Positions 33,731 through 42,149 of a DNA stretch of 64,000 nucleotides are shown here, in pieces. Numbering within the stretch: position 1 is the stretch's first letter; every line of letters starts with the position of its first letter. A program made the position numbers and the translations under genes. Under the pieces are notes generated by a model. That model saw only the letters and a list, made by a program, of their open reading frames with translations. It was not told where the DNA came from and ran no database searches. Origin of the DNA: Algoriphagus sp. (GTDB lineage: Bacteria > Bacteroidota > Bacteroidia > Cytophagales > Cyclobacteriaceae); contig NZ_JAUXYL010000020.1 in assembly GCF_030694375.1 (NCBI RefSeq), positions 372,001 to 436,000 on the forward strand. Reading direction: 5' to 3'.

Positions 33731-34447
33731 ATGCACATCATCCCAGCCATCGACCTCATCGGAGGCAAGTGCGTCCGACTCAGTCAGGGCGACTACAGCA
33801 GCAAAAAAGAATACCACGACGATCCACTCGAAATGGCCAAGCGTTTCGAAGGAGTGGGAATTCGTCGACTTCATCTGGTAGATTTGGATGGGGCCAAAGC
33901 CAAAAAGATCATCAACGGCGAGGTTTTGGAGCGGATTTGTGCTGGAACTTCCCTTCAGGTTGACTTTGGAGGAGGAATACAGGCGGATGAAGAGATTGAA
34001 AAAGCTTTTGCCTTGGGAGCAAAGCAGGTAACTGGAGGAAGTATTGCGGTGAAAAATCCTGTTCTTTTCGACGAATGGATCAGCAAATACGGTTCAGAAA
34101 AAATCATTCTCGGAGCAGACGCGAAAAACAAAAAAATCGCAGTTGGTGGCTGGGAAGAGACTACTTCAGTGGATTTGATTCCATTTATCAAAAGCTATTT
34201 TGAGAAGGGGATTCGATACGTGATTTGCACTGATGTAGCCAAAGACGGTTTGTTGCAAGGGCCTTCGATGGAACTTTATCAGGAGATTCTGCAGGAAATT
34301 CCTGAATTGAAATTGATCGCGAGTGGAGGTGTATCCTCAGTAAAGGATCTGGAGGAACTGGAGAAAATTGGTGTTTACGGAACGATTGTCGGCAAGGCGT
34401 ATTATGAGGGAAGAGTGACGCTGGAGGAACTGGCAGCTTTTGAATAA
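33731..34447 (+). CDS. hisA: Phosphoribosylformimino-5-aminoimidazole carboxamide ribotide isomerase
   Basis: The 238-residue (beta/alpha)8 isomerase of histidine synthesis. The catalytic Asp is in IPAIDLIGGKCVRL, with LVDLDGAKAKK, the phosphate-binding GGGIQADEEIEKAF, VICTDVAKDGLLQGP and IASGGVSS. The internal half-barrel symmetry with HisF is visible. It is followed by a 190-bp spacer of short words before hisF. Confidence 0.97.
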   Translation: MHIIPAIDLIGGKCVRLSQGDYSSKKEYHDDPLEMAKRFEGVGIRRLHLVDLDGAKAKKIINGEVLERICAGTSLQVDFGGGIQADEEIEKAFALGAKQVTGGSIAVKNPVLFDEWISKYGSEKIILGADAKNKKIAVGGWEETTSVDLIPFIKSYFEKGIRYVICTDVAKDGLLQGPSMELYQEILQEIPELKLIASGGVSSVKDLEELEKIGVYGTIVGKAYYEGRVTLEELAAFE

Positions 34448-34638
34448 GTATCAAGATATTAGACATAAGTATCAAGACAGGAGAAAGATAAAGGGATGCA
34501 ACTTTACCACCTTACTACATTACCACCTTTCATCCCGACTTTAATTTTCCAATCTTTCAATCTTCCAATTTTTCAATTAATAATGAATATCGAACACCGA
34601 ATGTTGAATAGCGAAGTAATGAAAACCGAGATAGAAAA
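34448..34638. repeat. Short-word repeat spacer between hisA and hisF
   Basis: The words TATCAAGATATTAG, CTTTACCACCTTACTACATT and CAATCTTTCAATC run into AATATCGAACACCGAATGTTG. These are low-complexity strings like those in the other biosynthetic spacers here. No gene is seen. Confidence 0.55.
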
Positions 34639-35394
34639 ATGTTAACGAAACGAATCATCCCTTGCCTCGACATCAAAGACGGCCGCACAGTCAAAGGAGT
34701 CAATTTTGTCCAACTCCGAGATGCCGGTGATCCGGTAGAATTGGCGAAAATATACTCCGATGAGGGGGCTGATGAGCTGGTCTTTTTGGATATCACTGCT
34801 ACGGTGGATAAGCGTAAGACTTTGGCCGAGCTTGTCACGAAAGTTGCCAAAGCGATCAATATTCCATTTACTGTAGGCGGTGGAATCTCCACCGTGGAGG
34901 ATGTGAAGTTTTTGTTGAATGCCGGTGCGGATAAGATTTCTATCAATTCTGCAGCTGTTCACAATCCCAAAATAGTGGATGAAATGGCGGCGGAATTTGG
35001 TTCCCAATGTATCGTCGTAGCTATCGATACGCGGAATGTGGATGGACTGGATTTTGTGCATACCCATGGTGGTAGGAAGGCTACATTGTTGCGGACTCAA
35101 GCTTGGGCCAAGGAAGTAGCTAATCGGGGGGCCGGTGAGATTTTGCTCACGTCCATGGATCATGATGGTACGAAAGCAGGATTTGCCAATGAGATTTTAG
35201 CGGAGATTTCATCAGCTTTGTCCATTCCGGTAATCGCTTCGGGAGGAGCAGGGACGATGGCGCATTTCAAAGATGTGTTTACCTTTGGCAAAGCCGATGC
35301 GGCCTTAGCTGCCAGTATTTTCCACTTCAAAGAAATCCCCATTCCGGAGTTGAAAGAATATTTGATTAGAGAAGATATTAGTATTAGGAAATAA
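34639..35394 (+). CDS. hisF: Imidazole glycerol phosphate synthase, cyclase subunit
   Basis: The 251-residue TIM barrel makes the imidazole ring from PRFAR and ammonia. [15 protein letters not shown] holds the catalytic Asp, with [32 protein letters not shown] (second Asp) and IASGGAGTM. It pairs with HisH. Normal length and no fusion. Confidence 0.98.
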   Translation: MLTKRIIPCLDIKDGRTVKGVNFVQLRDAGDPVELAKIYSDEGADELVFLDITATVDKRKTLAELVTKVAKAINIPFTVGGGISTVEDVKFLLNAGADKISINSAAVHNPKIVDEMAAEFGSQCIVVAIDTRNVDGLDFVHTHGGRKATLLRTQAWAKEVANRGAGEILLTSMDHDGTKAGFANEILAEISSALSIPVIASGGAGTMAHFKDVFTFGKADAALAASIFHFKEIPIPELKEYLIREDISIRK

Positions 35395-35408
35395 AGTTTG
35401 GAAAAGAG

Positions 35409-35441
35409 AGACCTGCCAGGTTTTCAAAACCTGGCAGGTCT
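35409..35441. repeat. Perfect palindromic repeat between hisF and hisIE
   Basis: Two 16-base arms (35409-35424 and 35426-35441; ACCTGCCAGG core) form a perfect inverted repeat around a single C. It looks like a REP-type dispersed palindrome and would form a very stable RNA hairpin in the his transcript. It lacks a terminator T-run of useful length on the plus strand. Confidence 0.8.
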
Positions 35442-35454
35442 TAAAACGAATATT

Positions 35455-36051
35455 ATGAATATAGACTTCAACAAAATGAATCACCTCGTTCCTGCCATCG
35501 TCCAAGATGCCTTGAGCGGAAAGGTCCTGATGCAAGGCTTTATGAATGAAGAAGCTTTGGCAAAAACCCAAGAATCGGGAATGGTGACTTTTTTCAGCCG
35601 AAGTAAAAACCGGCTTTGGACCAAGGGGGAGACTTCAGGCAATTTCATGGAATTGGTTTCTGTAACGGTGGACTGTGATGGGGATTCGATTTTGATTAAA
35701 GCCAATCCCCGGGGACACGTTTGCCACACAGGGGCGGATACTTGTTTTTTTGAGGAAAATTCATCCAAAACGGGCTTTATCGATCAGCTTCGCACCATCA
35801 TCAAAGACCGCAAGAATAATCCCAACGACACTTCATATACCGCTTCTCTTTTTGCCAAAGGCATCAATAAAATCGCCCAAAAAGTGGGCGAGGAAGCGGT
35901 GGAAATTGTAATAGAAGCTAAAGACGACAACAAAGCACTTTTTCTTGGCGAGGCAGCAGATTTACTTTTTCATTATTTGGTTTTGCTGGAAGCCAAAAAC
36001 TATGAACTCGATGAGGTGATGGAAGTGCTGATGGAGCGGCATAAAAAGTAA
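35455..36051 (+). CDS. hisIE: Bifunctional phosphoribosyl-AMP cyclohydrolase / phosphoribosyl-ATP pyrophosphatase
   Basis: The 198-residue fusion catalyses steps 2 and 3 of histidine synthesis. The HisI part (about 1-105) contains LMQGFMNEEAL, FFSRSKNRLWTKGE, DCDGDSIL and the zinc residues HVCHTGADTCF. The HisE part (about 115-198) is helical, with KVGEEAVEIVIEAK and EAADLLFHYLVLL. The start is ATG 35455. The frame opened back to 35398 is the palindromic repeat. It ends at a terminator. Confidence 0.97.
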   Translation: MNIDFNKMNHLVPAIVQDALSGKVLMQGFMNEEALAKTQESGMVTFFSRSKNRLWTKGETSGNFMELVSVTVDCDGDSILIKANPRGHVCHTGADTCFFEENSSKTGFIDQLRTIIKDRKNNPNDTSYTASLFAKGINKIAQKVGEEAVEIVIEAKDDNKALFLGEAADLLFHYLVLLEAKNYELDEVMEVLMERHKK

Positions 36052-36052
36052 G

Positions 36053-36084
36053 AGAAAAGCCCGATCAATTGACCGGGCTTTTCT
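36053..36084. terminator. Bidirectional terminator between hisIE and the outer-membrane receptor gene
   Basis: A 10-bp stem AGAAAAGCCC / GGGCTTTTCT with a partly self-complementary loop. It lies directly after the hisIE stop and 5 bp before the stop of the minus-strand gene. Confidence 0.88.
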
Positions 36085-36088
36085 GTAT

Positions 36089-38839
36089 TTAATTGTTTTG
36101 ATAGAGCTCATTATACGTATCCTCATCCATTCCTTTGCTGAAGCGTCGGAGGTTGTACGTGAATGATACCATGAAATACTGCTGTAGTACATTGGTCTGA
36201 ATATCCTCAATGAATGTTTCAGTAATGTTTCTTCTTACGTTGGCATTTTGACCCAATAAATCATAAACCATAATGCTCACCTCTCCGCGTTGGTTTTTGA
36301 AAATCTTTTTCCCCAAACTCATATTGATCAGGGAGAAGTTATTGTCAAATCCGGCACTGAGTCCGGAGTTGATTTGATGATTCAAATCCAGTCGATAGAT
36401 GAATCCTTCCCAAATGATCCAGTTGAAATTGACTCGGAAAAGCTGCTGAAAAAACTTATTGTTTAAGTTTGAATTTAGCGTGTTTTCCACATTGTTGAAG
36501 GATGATCTTGCCCAGATATTGAAGTCAATCTGATCACTGATACTGCTGTTTACCGAAAATCCCGCATTGAACCGTTGAGAATTGTTAAACCCGATTTGAT
36601 CATTTACCTGTCCGGGCCTCTTGGTGATACTGGCACCCGCATTGAGGTTCAGTTTGGATTTGATAAAATCCAGGGGCATTCCGTAACTCAACCAGGATCT
36701 CACATCCCAATAACCATCCAGATTGACAGGCCTGTTGAGCTGAGAGCCCTTTTCCAAAATGATTCCATCCTGTATTTCAGTTGCTTCCCCTGCGATGAAA
36801 GTACTGTTTGAGATAAAATTGGACACAAAAGCGGATCTGGTAAATAGGAACCAACTTTTGTCTGTGTCGGGATTTTGACTTCTGAAACGTAGCCGAAACT
36901 CTTTAGTGTAGGACTGATCCAATTCCGGATTCCCTGTTCTCAGCTGCAGGGGGTTGGTATTGTCAATCACCGGCTGAAGCTGACGCACTTGGGGTTCGTC
37001 TGTTCGGGTATCAAAGTCAAGTTGAATATTGGTGGTTGGAGTGAATTTGTATTCGAATCTGACAGTAGGCAGCACAGCGGTAAATTTTCTATTCAAATCG
37101 AAAGCTTGGGGAAATTCCTGCTTATTGTCCAAGTTGGCATCCTGGTATTGAACTTCCGTCTGAATCCGTAGTTTTTCATTGCTGTATTGGTAGCCTACCT
37201 CAAATTCCTGGGTGAGGTAATCACTTTGGAAAGCATTGCTGAGAGCTGTATCCAACATCATGTTTCCCTGCTCAAAATCACCCCCTTCTACATTGAATAC
37301 CAATTGATCAGAGTTGTTTCCCCGATTTCCTATTTCATATTCAAGTTCAAATTGCCCATTCTTTCCCACGGCCTCCGTAAATGCGATACCAGCCTCCCAT
37401 CGGTTCCCCTGTCGTTCTCGAGTTGTTCTTTGATCAATGTTTTCCGTTCGTTGTCCATCACCCTCATAATAGATATTTCTAGCCTTCCTGTCGGACTCGT
37501 CATTGTCCCATCCATTGTGTAGTAAACCCCTGAAGGTGATGCTTCGACCTGCTTTTTTGAATTTATGGCCGTAAATAAGCCGGTTAAATAAGTCATATTC
37601 TTGATACTGTCCTGTTTTCAGATTATCGACTTGATTGATCAGGTTCAAACCGTCTGTAGTTTCTCCGAGGAAGGAAGAGTTTTCCGAAGATGCTTCTGCT
37701 GAAAAGCGCGGGATGTAAAGAATTCGGTTTCTTTCGTCAGGATTGTATTCCAAGCGCAGGTTTGCACGGTGTTGATTATTCACCCGCACGTCTCTGGAGG
37801 TTTCACTGTATTCCTGATTGGAGTCATCTGTCGTTACAAAATCTCTAAAACGACTTACTATCCCTACATTTTCCCTTTTGGAATAGGTATAGCTGCCAGC
37901 CACTTTGATTTTTTCTCCCCAAAGATCTGAGTAGTTTAATCCTAGAATATTGGTAGTCACTATACCTTCCTGGGGTCTTGAATTCGCTTGAGTATTGGCA
38001 TCGCTGCTATAATTGAGCATGTTCACATTATTGGATAATCCCGTAAAAGTGATTCGTTGATCCTCATCAAATGCGTTGATACTTGCTCCTATGAGGTAGC
38101 GGTCGTCAGTTCCAAGCCCTGCAGTGGCTTTTCCAAATTGCCCTTTTCTTCGGTTGGGTTTAGTAATGATATTGATGGTCTTGAGCCTGACGCCGTCATC
38201 AAATCCACTCAATTGCGCCTTTTCACTTTTTTGATCAAAAATCTCGATACTTTGGATGACCTCCGCCGGAAGATTCTGAAGGGCTGCTTGTACATCAGTT
38301 CCGAAAAACGGTTTTCCATCCACCAGTATTTGAGCGATATTTTCACCCTGTGCTTGGAGCGAACCTCCTTCTGATACGACCCCCGGTAGCTTTTCAATAA
38401 GCACCTGTGCACTGGCATCCTTCATGGTTTTGAAGGCATCAGCATTGTACATGGTGGTATCACTTTTTTGAGTACCGGTAGATCTTCTTGTGGAAACTAC
38501 TACCTCGCCCAGGGAAGTCGCCTCCTCCTGAATGCTGAGCGTGCCCAAGTCTAGATTTGAGTTGACCAGGATTGTTCTGAAATAGTTGCGGTAACCCAAG
38601 TATTGGATTTTGAACAAGTAGTTTCCTTCTCGGACATTGCCTATTTCAAATTCCCCATCCATTTCTGAAATGGTGCCATAGACTTGAGATGAATCAGAAG
38701 TTGAAAGCAGTAAAATATTGGCATAAGGTATAGGATCTTGTTTCCCGTATTCCAAAACTTTTCCTTTAACCATATAGGATTGGGAAAAACTGTGGCTGAA
38801 TGTCAGGAAGGAAAAAAGAAAAAGGTAAAGATATTTCAT
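36089..38839 (-). CDS. Outer-membrane beta-barrel receptor with N-terminal carboxypeptidase-like domain (TonB-dependent-receptor family)
   Basis: The 916-residue protein has a signal peptide (about 1-20, ending FSHSFSQ). A CarboxypepD-regulatory-like beta-sandwich lies at about 22-105 (VKGKVLEYGKQDPIPYANILL). A plug domain follows at about 115-220 (VLIEKLPGVV, ILVDGKPFFGTDVQAAL, VIQSIEIFDQKS). The rest is a long beta-barrel of the OMP_b-brl_3 type. No SusD partner is nearby, so the substrate is unknown. ATG 38839 is chosen because it starts the signal peptide; the frame is open 49 codons upstream. Confidence 0.92.
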   Translation of the reverse strand: MKYLYLFLFSFLTFSHSFSQSYMVKGKVLEYGKQDPIPYANILLLSTSDSSQVYGTISEMDGEFEIGNVREGNYLFKIQYLGYRNYFRTILVNSNLDLGTLSIQEEATSLGEVVVSTRRSTGTQKSDTTMYNADAFKTMKDASAQVLIEKLPGVVSEGGSLQAQGENIAQILVDGKPFFGTDVQAALQNLPAEVIQSIEIFDQKSEKAQLSGFDDGVRLKTINIITKPNRRKGQFGKATAGLGTDDRYLIGASINAFDEDQRITFTGLSNNVNMLNYSSDANTQANSRPQEGIVTTNILGLNYSDLWGEKIKVAGSYTYSKRENVGIVSRFRDFVTTDDSNQEYSETSRDVRVNNQHRANLRLEYNPDERNRILYIPRFSAEASSENSSFLGETTDGLNLINQVDNLKTGQYQEYDLFNRLIYGHKFKKAGRSITFRGLLHNGWDNDESDRKARNIYYEGDGQRTENIDQRTTRERQGNRWEAGIAFTEAVGKNGQFELEYEIGNRGNNSDQLVFNVEGGDFEQGNMMLDTALSNAFQSDYLTQEFEVGYQYSNEKLRIQTEVQYQDANLDNKQEFPQAFDLNRKFTAVLPTVRFEYKFTPTTNIQLDFDTRTDEPQVRQLQPVIDNTNPLQLRTGNPELDQSYTKEFRLRFRSQNPDTDKSWFLFTRSAFVSNFISNSTFIAGEATEIQDGIILEKGSQLNRPVNLDGYWDVRSWLSYGMPLDFIKSKLNLNAGASITKRPGQVNDQIGFNNSQRFNAGFSVNSSISDQIDFNIWARSSFNNVENTLNSNLNNKFFQQLFRVNFNWIIWEGFIYRLDLNHQINSGLSAGFDNNFSLINMSLGKKIFKNQRGEVSIMVYDLLGQNANVRRNITETFIEDIQTNVLQQYFMVSFTYNLRRFSKGMDEDTYNELYQNN

Positions 38840-39151
38840 TGGGAATAGTAGGTTCGAAATCGAAGGGTAGTTGGTGAGATGTAGGATAGGCTTTGATAGA
38901 TTATACAAAGAAATCCATCCAAGGTTCAATTCACATCTAAGAATTAGCTGAACGGTAGATAAGACAAATGAGCTGTAGTATTCCACTGGAAAAAACGGTT
39001 TAAACTTCCATACAGAATGCTGTAAAATAGTAGTTTATGGATTTTTTATAAAAACTGACAAAAAATGTCAGAGTTACATGTTAATTTTTCGATCATACCA
39101 ATGTTTATAATAGCAACATTTCTATCTTAGCTGGCGTTATATGAATCAGTT
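38840..39151. other. Divergent promoter region between receptor and S24 regulator operon
   Basis: This 312-bp spacer has no supported gene. Besides the CTGACA/TGTCAG dyad listed separately it is AT-rich, and it should carry the promoters of both flanking transcripts. Confidence 0.5.
39055..39071. promoter_or_regulatory. Dyad CTGACA-A5-TGTCAG, candidate operator
   Basis: Perfect 6-base inverted half-sites with a 5-base spacer lie 81 bp upstream of the operon encoding an XRE/S24 repressor. An autoregulatory operator is the natural guess, but binding is not shown. Confidence 0.5.
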
Positions 39152-39409
39152 ATGGAATCAGCAGAAAAAATCAGCATCACCACCAAGACTCTAGCTTCGG
39201 GCAATTGTCAGGTTAAGTTTTTTGTAGAAGATGAGCAACGGCCTCAGTATGGGTATTTGCTTGTTACGGAGCCTAAGCCTGTAGGTGATATAATTGAGGA
39301 AATAAAAAATCGCCTCGAAAAAAGAAGAATGGACACCTTGAATTTAAATCCGTTTTTCCCCTTGTCTCCTTCATCTGATGACCCTAATTTTTACCTCTTT
39401 TCAGCATGA
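39152..39409 (+). CDS. Small unrecognised protein upstream of an S24 regulator
   Basis: The 85-residue protein has a beta-strand-rich N-terminus (ISITTKTLASGNCQVKFFVED), a helix (VGDIIEEIKNRLEKRR) and a flexible C-terminus. No family is recognised. The stop overlaps the start of the regulator gene by 4 bp (ATGA), which implies translational coupling and a joint role. Confidence 0.7.
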   Translation: MESAEKISITTKTLASGNCQVKFFVEDEQRPQYGYLLVTEPKPVGDIIEEIKNRLEKRRMDTLNLNPFFPLSPSSDDPNFYLFSA

Positions 39410-40179
39410 GTTATTTAGCTTCCAATCTCCGTTTTCTGCGAAAACAAAAAAATATCACCCAAAACGATCTGGCAGATCAACTGGATGTGCAGCGTACGAT
39501 GATTTCGGCCTACGAAGATGGGAGGTCTGAACCTAAGCTGGCTACTTTGCAAAAATTGGCCGACATTCTCGAAGTAGGTGTCGAAGAGCTGTTGGAACAT
39601 GATATTGAAAAATCGGGTCGAAAAGCTGTTCAAAAACGGGGAATTAACATTTTGACTATTGCCGCAGATGATTCTGATAAGGAAAATATTACCCTAGTAG
39701 GTCAAAAAGCCTCAGCCGGATATCTGAATGGTTTTGCGGATCCGGAATACATGGAAACACTCCCACAGTTTCATCTACCCAATCTTTCCCGACAGGCTAC
39801 TTATAGGGCTTTCGAACTTTCCGGCGACTCGATGCTTCCGCTGGTTCCCGGTACAATCGTGATCGGTGGATATGTGGATCAATTGAAGCAAATCAAAAGT
39901 GGTAAAACCTATGTCCTAGTCACTCAGACAGAAGGGGTTGTTTACAAACGGGTCTTCAATTATTTGGAAGAGAACGGAAAGCTGTTTTTAGTCTCCGACA
40001 ATGAGCACTACAAGCCCTATGAAGTTCGTGGTGAACATGTTCTGGAAATATGGGAAGCAAAAGCGTTTATCAGCACCGATTTTCCCAATCCCGGTGATAA
40101 AAAGAAACCACTCACGCTGGATGATCTCGGTGAAATGATCCGGGATATTCATGCAGACTTGCGAAAGATCAAAGGCTAG
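39406..40179 (+). CDS. XRE-family regulator with S24 LexA-like peptidase domain
   Basis: The 257-residue protein has an N-terminal HTH_3 domain (about 5-60: LRFLRKQKNITQNDLADQL with TMISAYEDGRSEPKLATL). A C-terminal S24 domain follows with the Ser142/Lys181 dyad in SGDSMLPL and VVYKRVF. The segment KASAGYLNG at about 101-109 is where self-cleavage (Ala-Gly) would occur. It could be a stress-inactivated repressor; many Bacteroidota members of this type are housekeeping regulators of unknown targets. It ends 4 bp into the convergent TIR gene. Confidence 0.93.
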   Translation: MSYLASNLRFLRKQKNITQNDLADQLDVQRTMISAYEDGRSEPKLATLQKLADILEVGVEELLEHDIEKSGRKAVQKRGINILTIAADDSDKENITLVGQKASAGYLNGFADPEYMETLPQFHLPNLSRQATYRAFELSGDSMLPLVPGTIVIGGYVDQLKQIKSGKTYVLVTQTEGVVYKRVFNYLEENGKLFLVSDNEHYKPYEVRGEHVLEIWEAKAFISTDFPNPGDKKKPLTLDDLGEMIRDIHADLRKIKG

Positions 40180-41246
40180 TTTCGGGAAAGTGTCGCATTG
40201 GAGATTTGTTGATTGGCCTGGGTTTGTCCTTCCCAAGTCTGTCCTCCATTTAAACTTTGAAACGCGAAAGAAAAATTACCCGTGTTTTCATCCATTTCAA
40301 AGTAAGTAGTGTAGAGAATATTCTCTTCGAATCTACCACTGCCTCTTCCTACTTCTACATTGAAAAGGTAGTATTTAAAAGAAAATTCATTTCCGCTTTG
40401 GACGATATCAAAATAGCCTGACCTGATACCATCTTCTCTGAGCCACCATTTTCCTGCATAATTTGGAACATATGCCGGAGCTGAATTATTTTCTTTCTTT
40501 AATTCAAGACTTTTATAAATCTGACTGCCTTTTGGATCTACTTGTCGGATATCAGGATTTGGATCAATTAACCCCGTGACAGGCAGATCTTCCGTTGGTT
40601 GGATATATTCCTGTTCTGGGTACTCCTCCACCGGAACACACATTCCAACCAGAATCAAAAATCCCACAATTCCACCCAAAGCCCACAAGTAATTTCTTGC
40701 CCACCAACTTTTTGGCTTTGAAATAGGGGGGACAAAAGGTCTTGGAATTGGACGCGGTTCAGGTGTAGGCTCCGGTTTTTTTGTGACTAGTTTTTCCAGA
40801 ACCTCAGTCAATTTGCCTACATCATAATTCCATCTCGAACTGGTTAATTCTTGGGCATGTTTGAGTGACAACTCTTTCAAATCATCCGGAAGCTCATCAG
40901 AATCAGGTATTTCCGCTCCGTTTACAAGCACTGGAATAACCCTTAGTTCTCTTTTTAAAGCCTCTGCTATTTCTTTTCTGACCCAATCGTCCGGCTTTTG
41001 AATCCGCTTTGTGCCAGTTGAGTCGCTTACTTTTAGCCAATGTGGGCCAATCATGGCCAAAAGAACCTTACTGTCATTTAGTGCTTTTGCGATCGATTGG
41101 TCAAAATTCAATCCTGCCTCCAGCGTCTCAACATCGTAAAAGATGTTCTCCTGACCGAATACCTGCTCCAACTTATCCTTAAGTCTTCCGGATTCACCTG
41201 AGGTGTCTTCCCGTCGGTAACTGATAAAAATTTTTCCGTTTGCCAT
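40176..41246 (-). CDS. TIR-domain membrane protein with C-terminal extracytoplasmic domain
   Basis: The 356-residue protein has a TIR domain at about 1-155 starting FISYRRED, with candidate catalytic Glu92 in DDWVRKEIAEAL. A proline-rich linker (about 157-180) follows, then one membrane helix (about 186-204) and a C-terminal beta-rich domain (about 260-356). The C-terminal domain contains GKWWLREDG and FDIVQSGNEFSFKYY. Bacterial TIR domains often hydrolyse NAD, and many act in immunity; here a cytoplasmic TIR is tied to an outside sensor-like domain. The ligand is unknown. A hairpin ends just before the start codon. Confidence 0.88.
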   Translation of the reverse strand: MANGKIFISYRREDTSGESGRLKDKLEQVFGQENIFYDVETLEAGLNFDQSIAKALNDSKVLLAMIGPHWLKVSDSTGTKRIQKPDDWVRKEIAEALKRELRVIPVLVNGAEIPDSDELPDDLKELSLKHAQELTSSRWNYDVGKLTEVLEKLVTKKPEPTPEPRPIPRPFVPPISKPKSWWARNYLWALGGIVGFLILVGMCVPVEEYPEQEYIQPTEDLPVTGLIDPNPDIRQVDPKGSQIYKSLELKKENNSAPAYVPNYAGKWWLREDGIRSGYFDIVQSGNEFSFKYYLFNVEVGRGSGRFEENILYTTYFEMDENTGNFSFAFQSLNGGQTWEGQTQANQQISNATLSRN

Positions 41247-41290
41247 AAAAAAACCTGATTTATACCTATCTAAAGATAAATAAATCAGGT
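41247..41290 (-). terminator. Hairpin and T-run directly before the TIR gene start
   Basis: Perfect 10-base arms ACCTGATTTA (41253-41262) and TAAATCAGGT (41281-41290) with an 18-base loop. On the minus strand the stem is followed by seven T that end at the ATG of the TIR gene. It looks like the terminator of the upstream gene ending at 41313, placed where a ribosome-binding site and promoter would be expected. Confidence 0.6.
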
Positions 41291-41312
41291 AATTAAATGC
41301 AAGTATGGAGGA

Positions 41313-42077
41313 TTATTCTCCTTCGATTAAATCAGCAAAACCCGTCCTGATTTTCTTAACGGCATCAAAGCTTGGATCAATATTCATGACTCCTTTTCCC
41401 AGTTCGTGCCAATAGCCATCTCCGCAATTGATGTAAGCCCCACGCTTAGTTCCCGCTTCTTCTTTTGCCAATTCATAATGATAGTCGGGTGTGAATACGA
41501 TCTTCATCAATTGAATGGCATATTCCCAATTGACCACTCGAGAAGCTCCGTTTTTTTCAAAAATGACTTCCCGAACCGAAAAATGAACGGTTAGGCTACA
41601 GTCGGTGATTTGATCTCCTTCGACTTGTCGGTAATCGATTTTAAGTGGGGCTTCTTTTTTGACGGTTTCATAGATGGCCTGAATTAGGTCCTGTGCCATC
41701 AATTGCCATTCTTCTTGATTGGAAGGGATTTTAACACCCTCATCTTTCCCTTTTTCCAGGGGAGTCACGGTTATTCCTCCGTCTTCGATGTCTTTGCTCG
41801 ACCAGCGGGTTGTTTCATACAGTTGTAGCAAAGGTTTGATCCAAACCGAATTCAAGGTGCCCTTGTGGCTGTAATCGTCATTTGGGGTAAAGCCTTCGTC
41901 AAAAATCTCCTCTTCACTCAGCTCTTCCCGTTCTGTATAGTGTAGATCCAAAACTGTGCTCAAGTCACCACTCGACCAATCTAAGGACAAACGAAAAACA
42001 TGGCTGTAAGGAGGGGGGATAATTCCTGAGTCGTATTCCAAAACCAGACCCGTGATGCTGCTTTTTGTTGATGTCAT
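41313..42077 (-). CDS. Unrecognised cytoplasmic protein, 254 residues
   Basis: An acidic soluble protein without signal peptide. It has a Trp/Tyr-rich beta pattern (HVFRLSLDWSSGDLSTVLDLHYTERE) and a C-terminal part with HYELAKEEAGTKRGAY. Not recognised. The start ATG 42077 gives MTSTKSSITGLVLEYDSG; the open frame upstream to 42236 overlaps the divergent oxygenase gene and is unlikely. It may be transcribed toward the TIR gene but is separated from it by a hairpin. Confidence 0.7.
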   Translation of the reverse strand: MTSTKSSITGLVLEYDSGIIPPPYSHVFRLSLDWSSGDLSTVLDLHYTEREELSEEEIFDEGFTPNDDYSHKGTLNSVWIKPLLQLYETTRWSSKDIEDGGITVTPLEKGKDEGVKIPSNQEEWQLMAQDLIQAIYETVKKEAPLKIDYRQVEGDQITDCSLTVHFSVREVIFEKNGASRVVNWEYAIQLMKIVFTPDYHYELAKEEAGTKRGAYINCGDGYWHELGKGVMNIDPSFDAVKKIRTGFADLIEGE

Positions 42078-42149
42078 TGCGTAAGCTTTGCGCAAAAGTA
42101 TGGTTTTTCGGTCAATTAAGTGGTTATTTTGCGCTCCAAACAAAAATCC

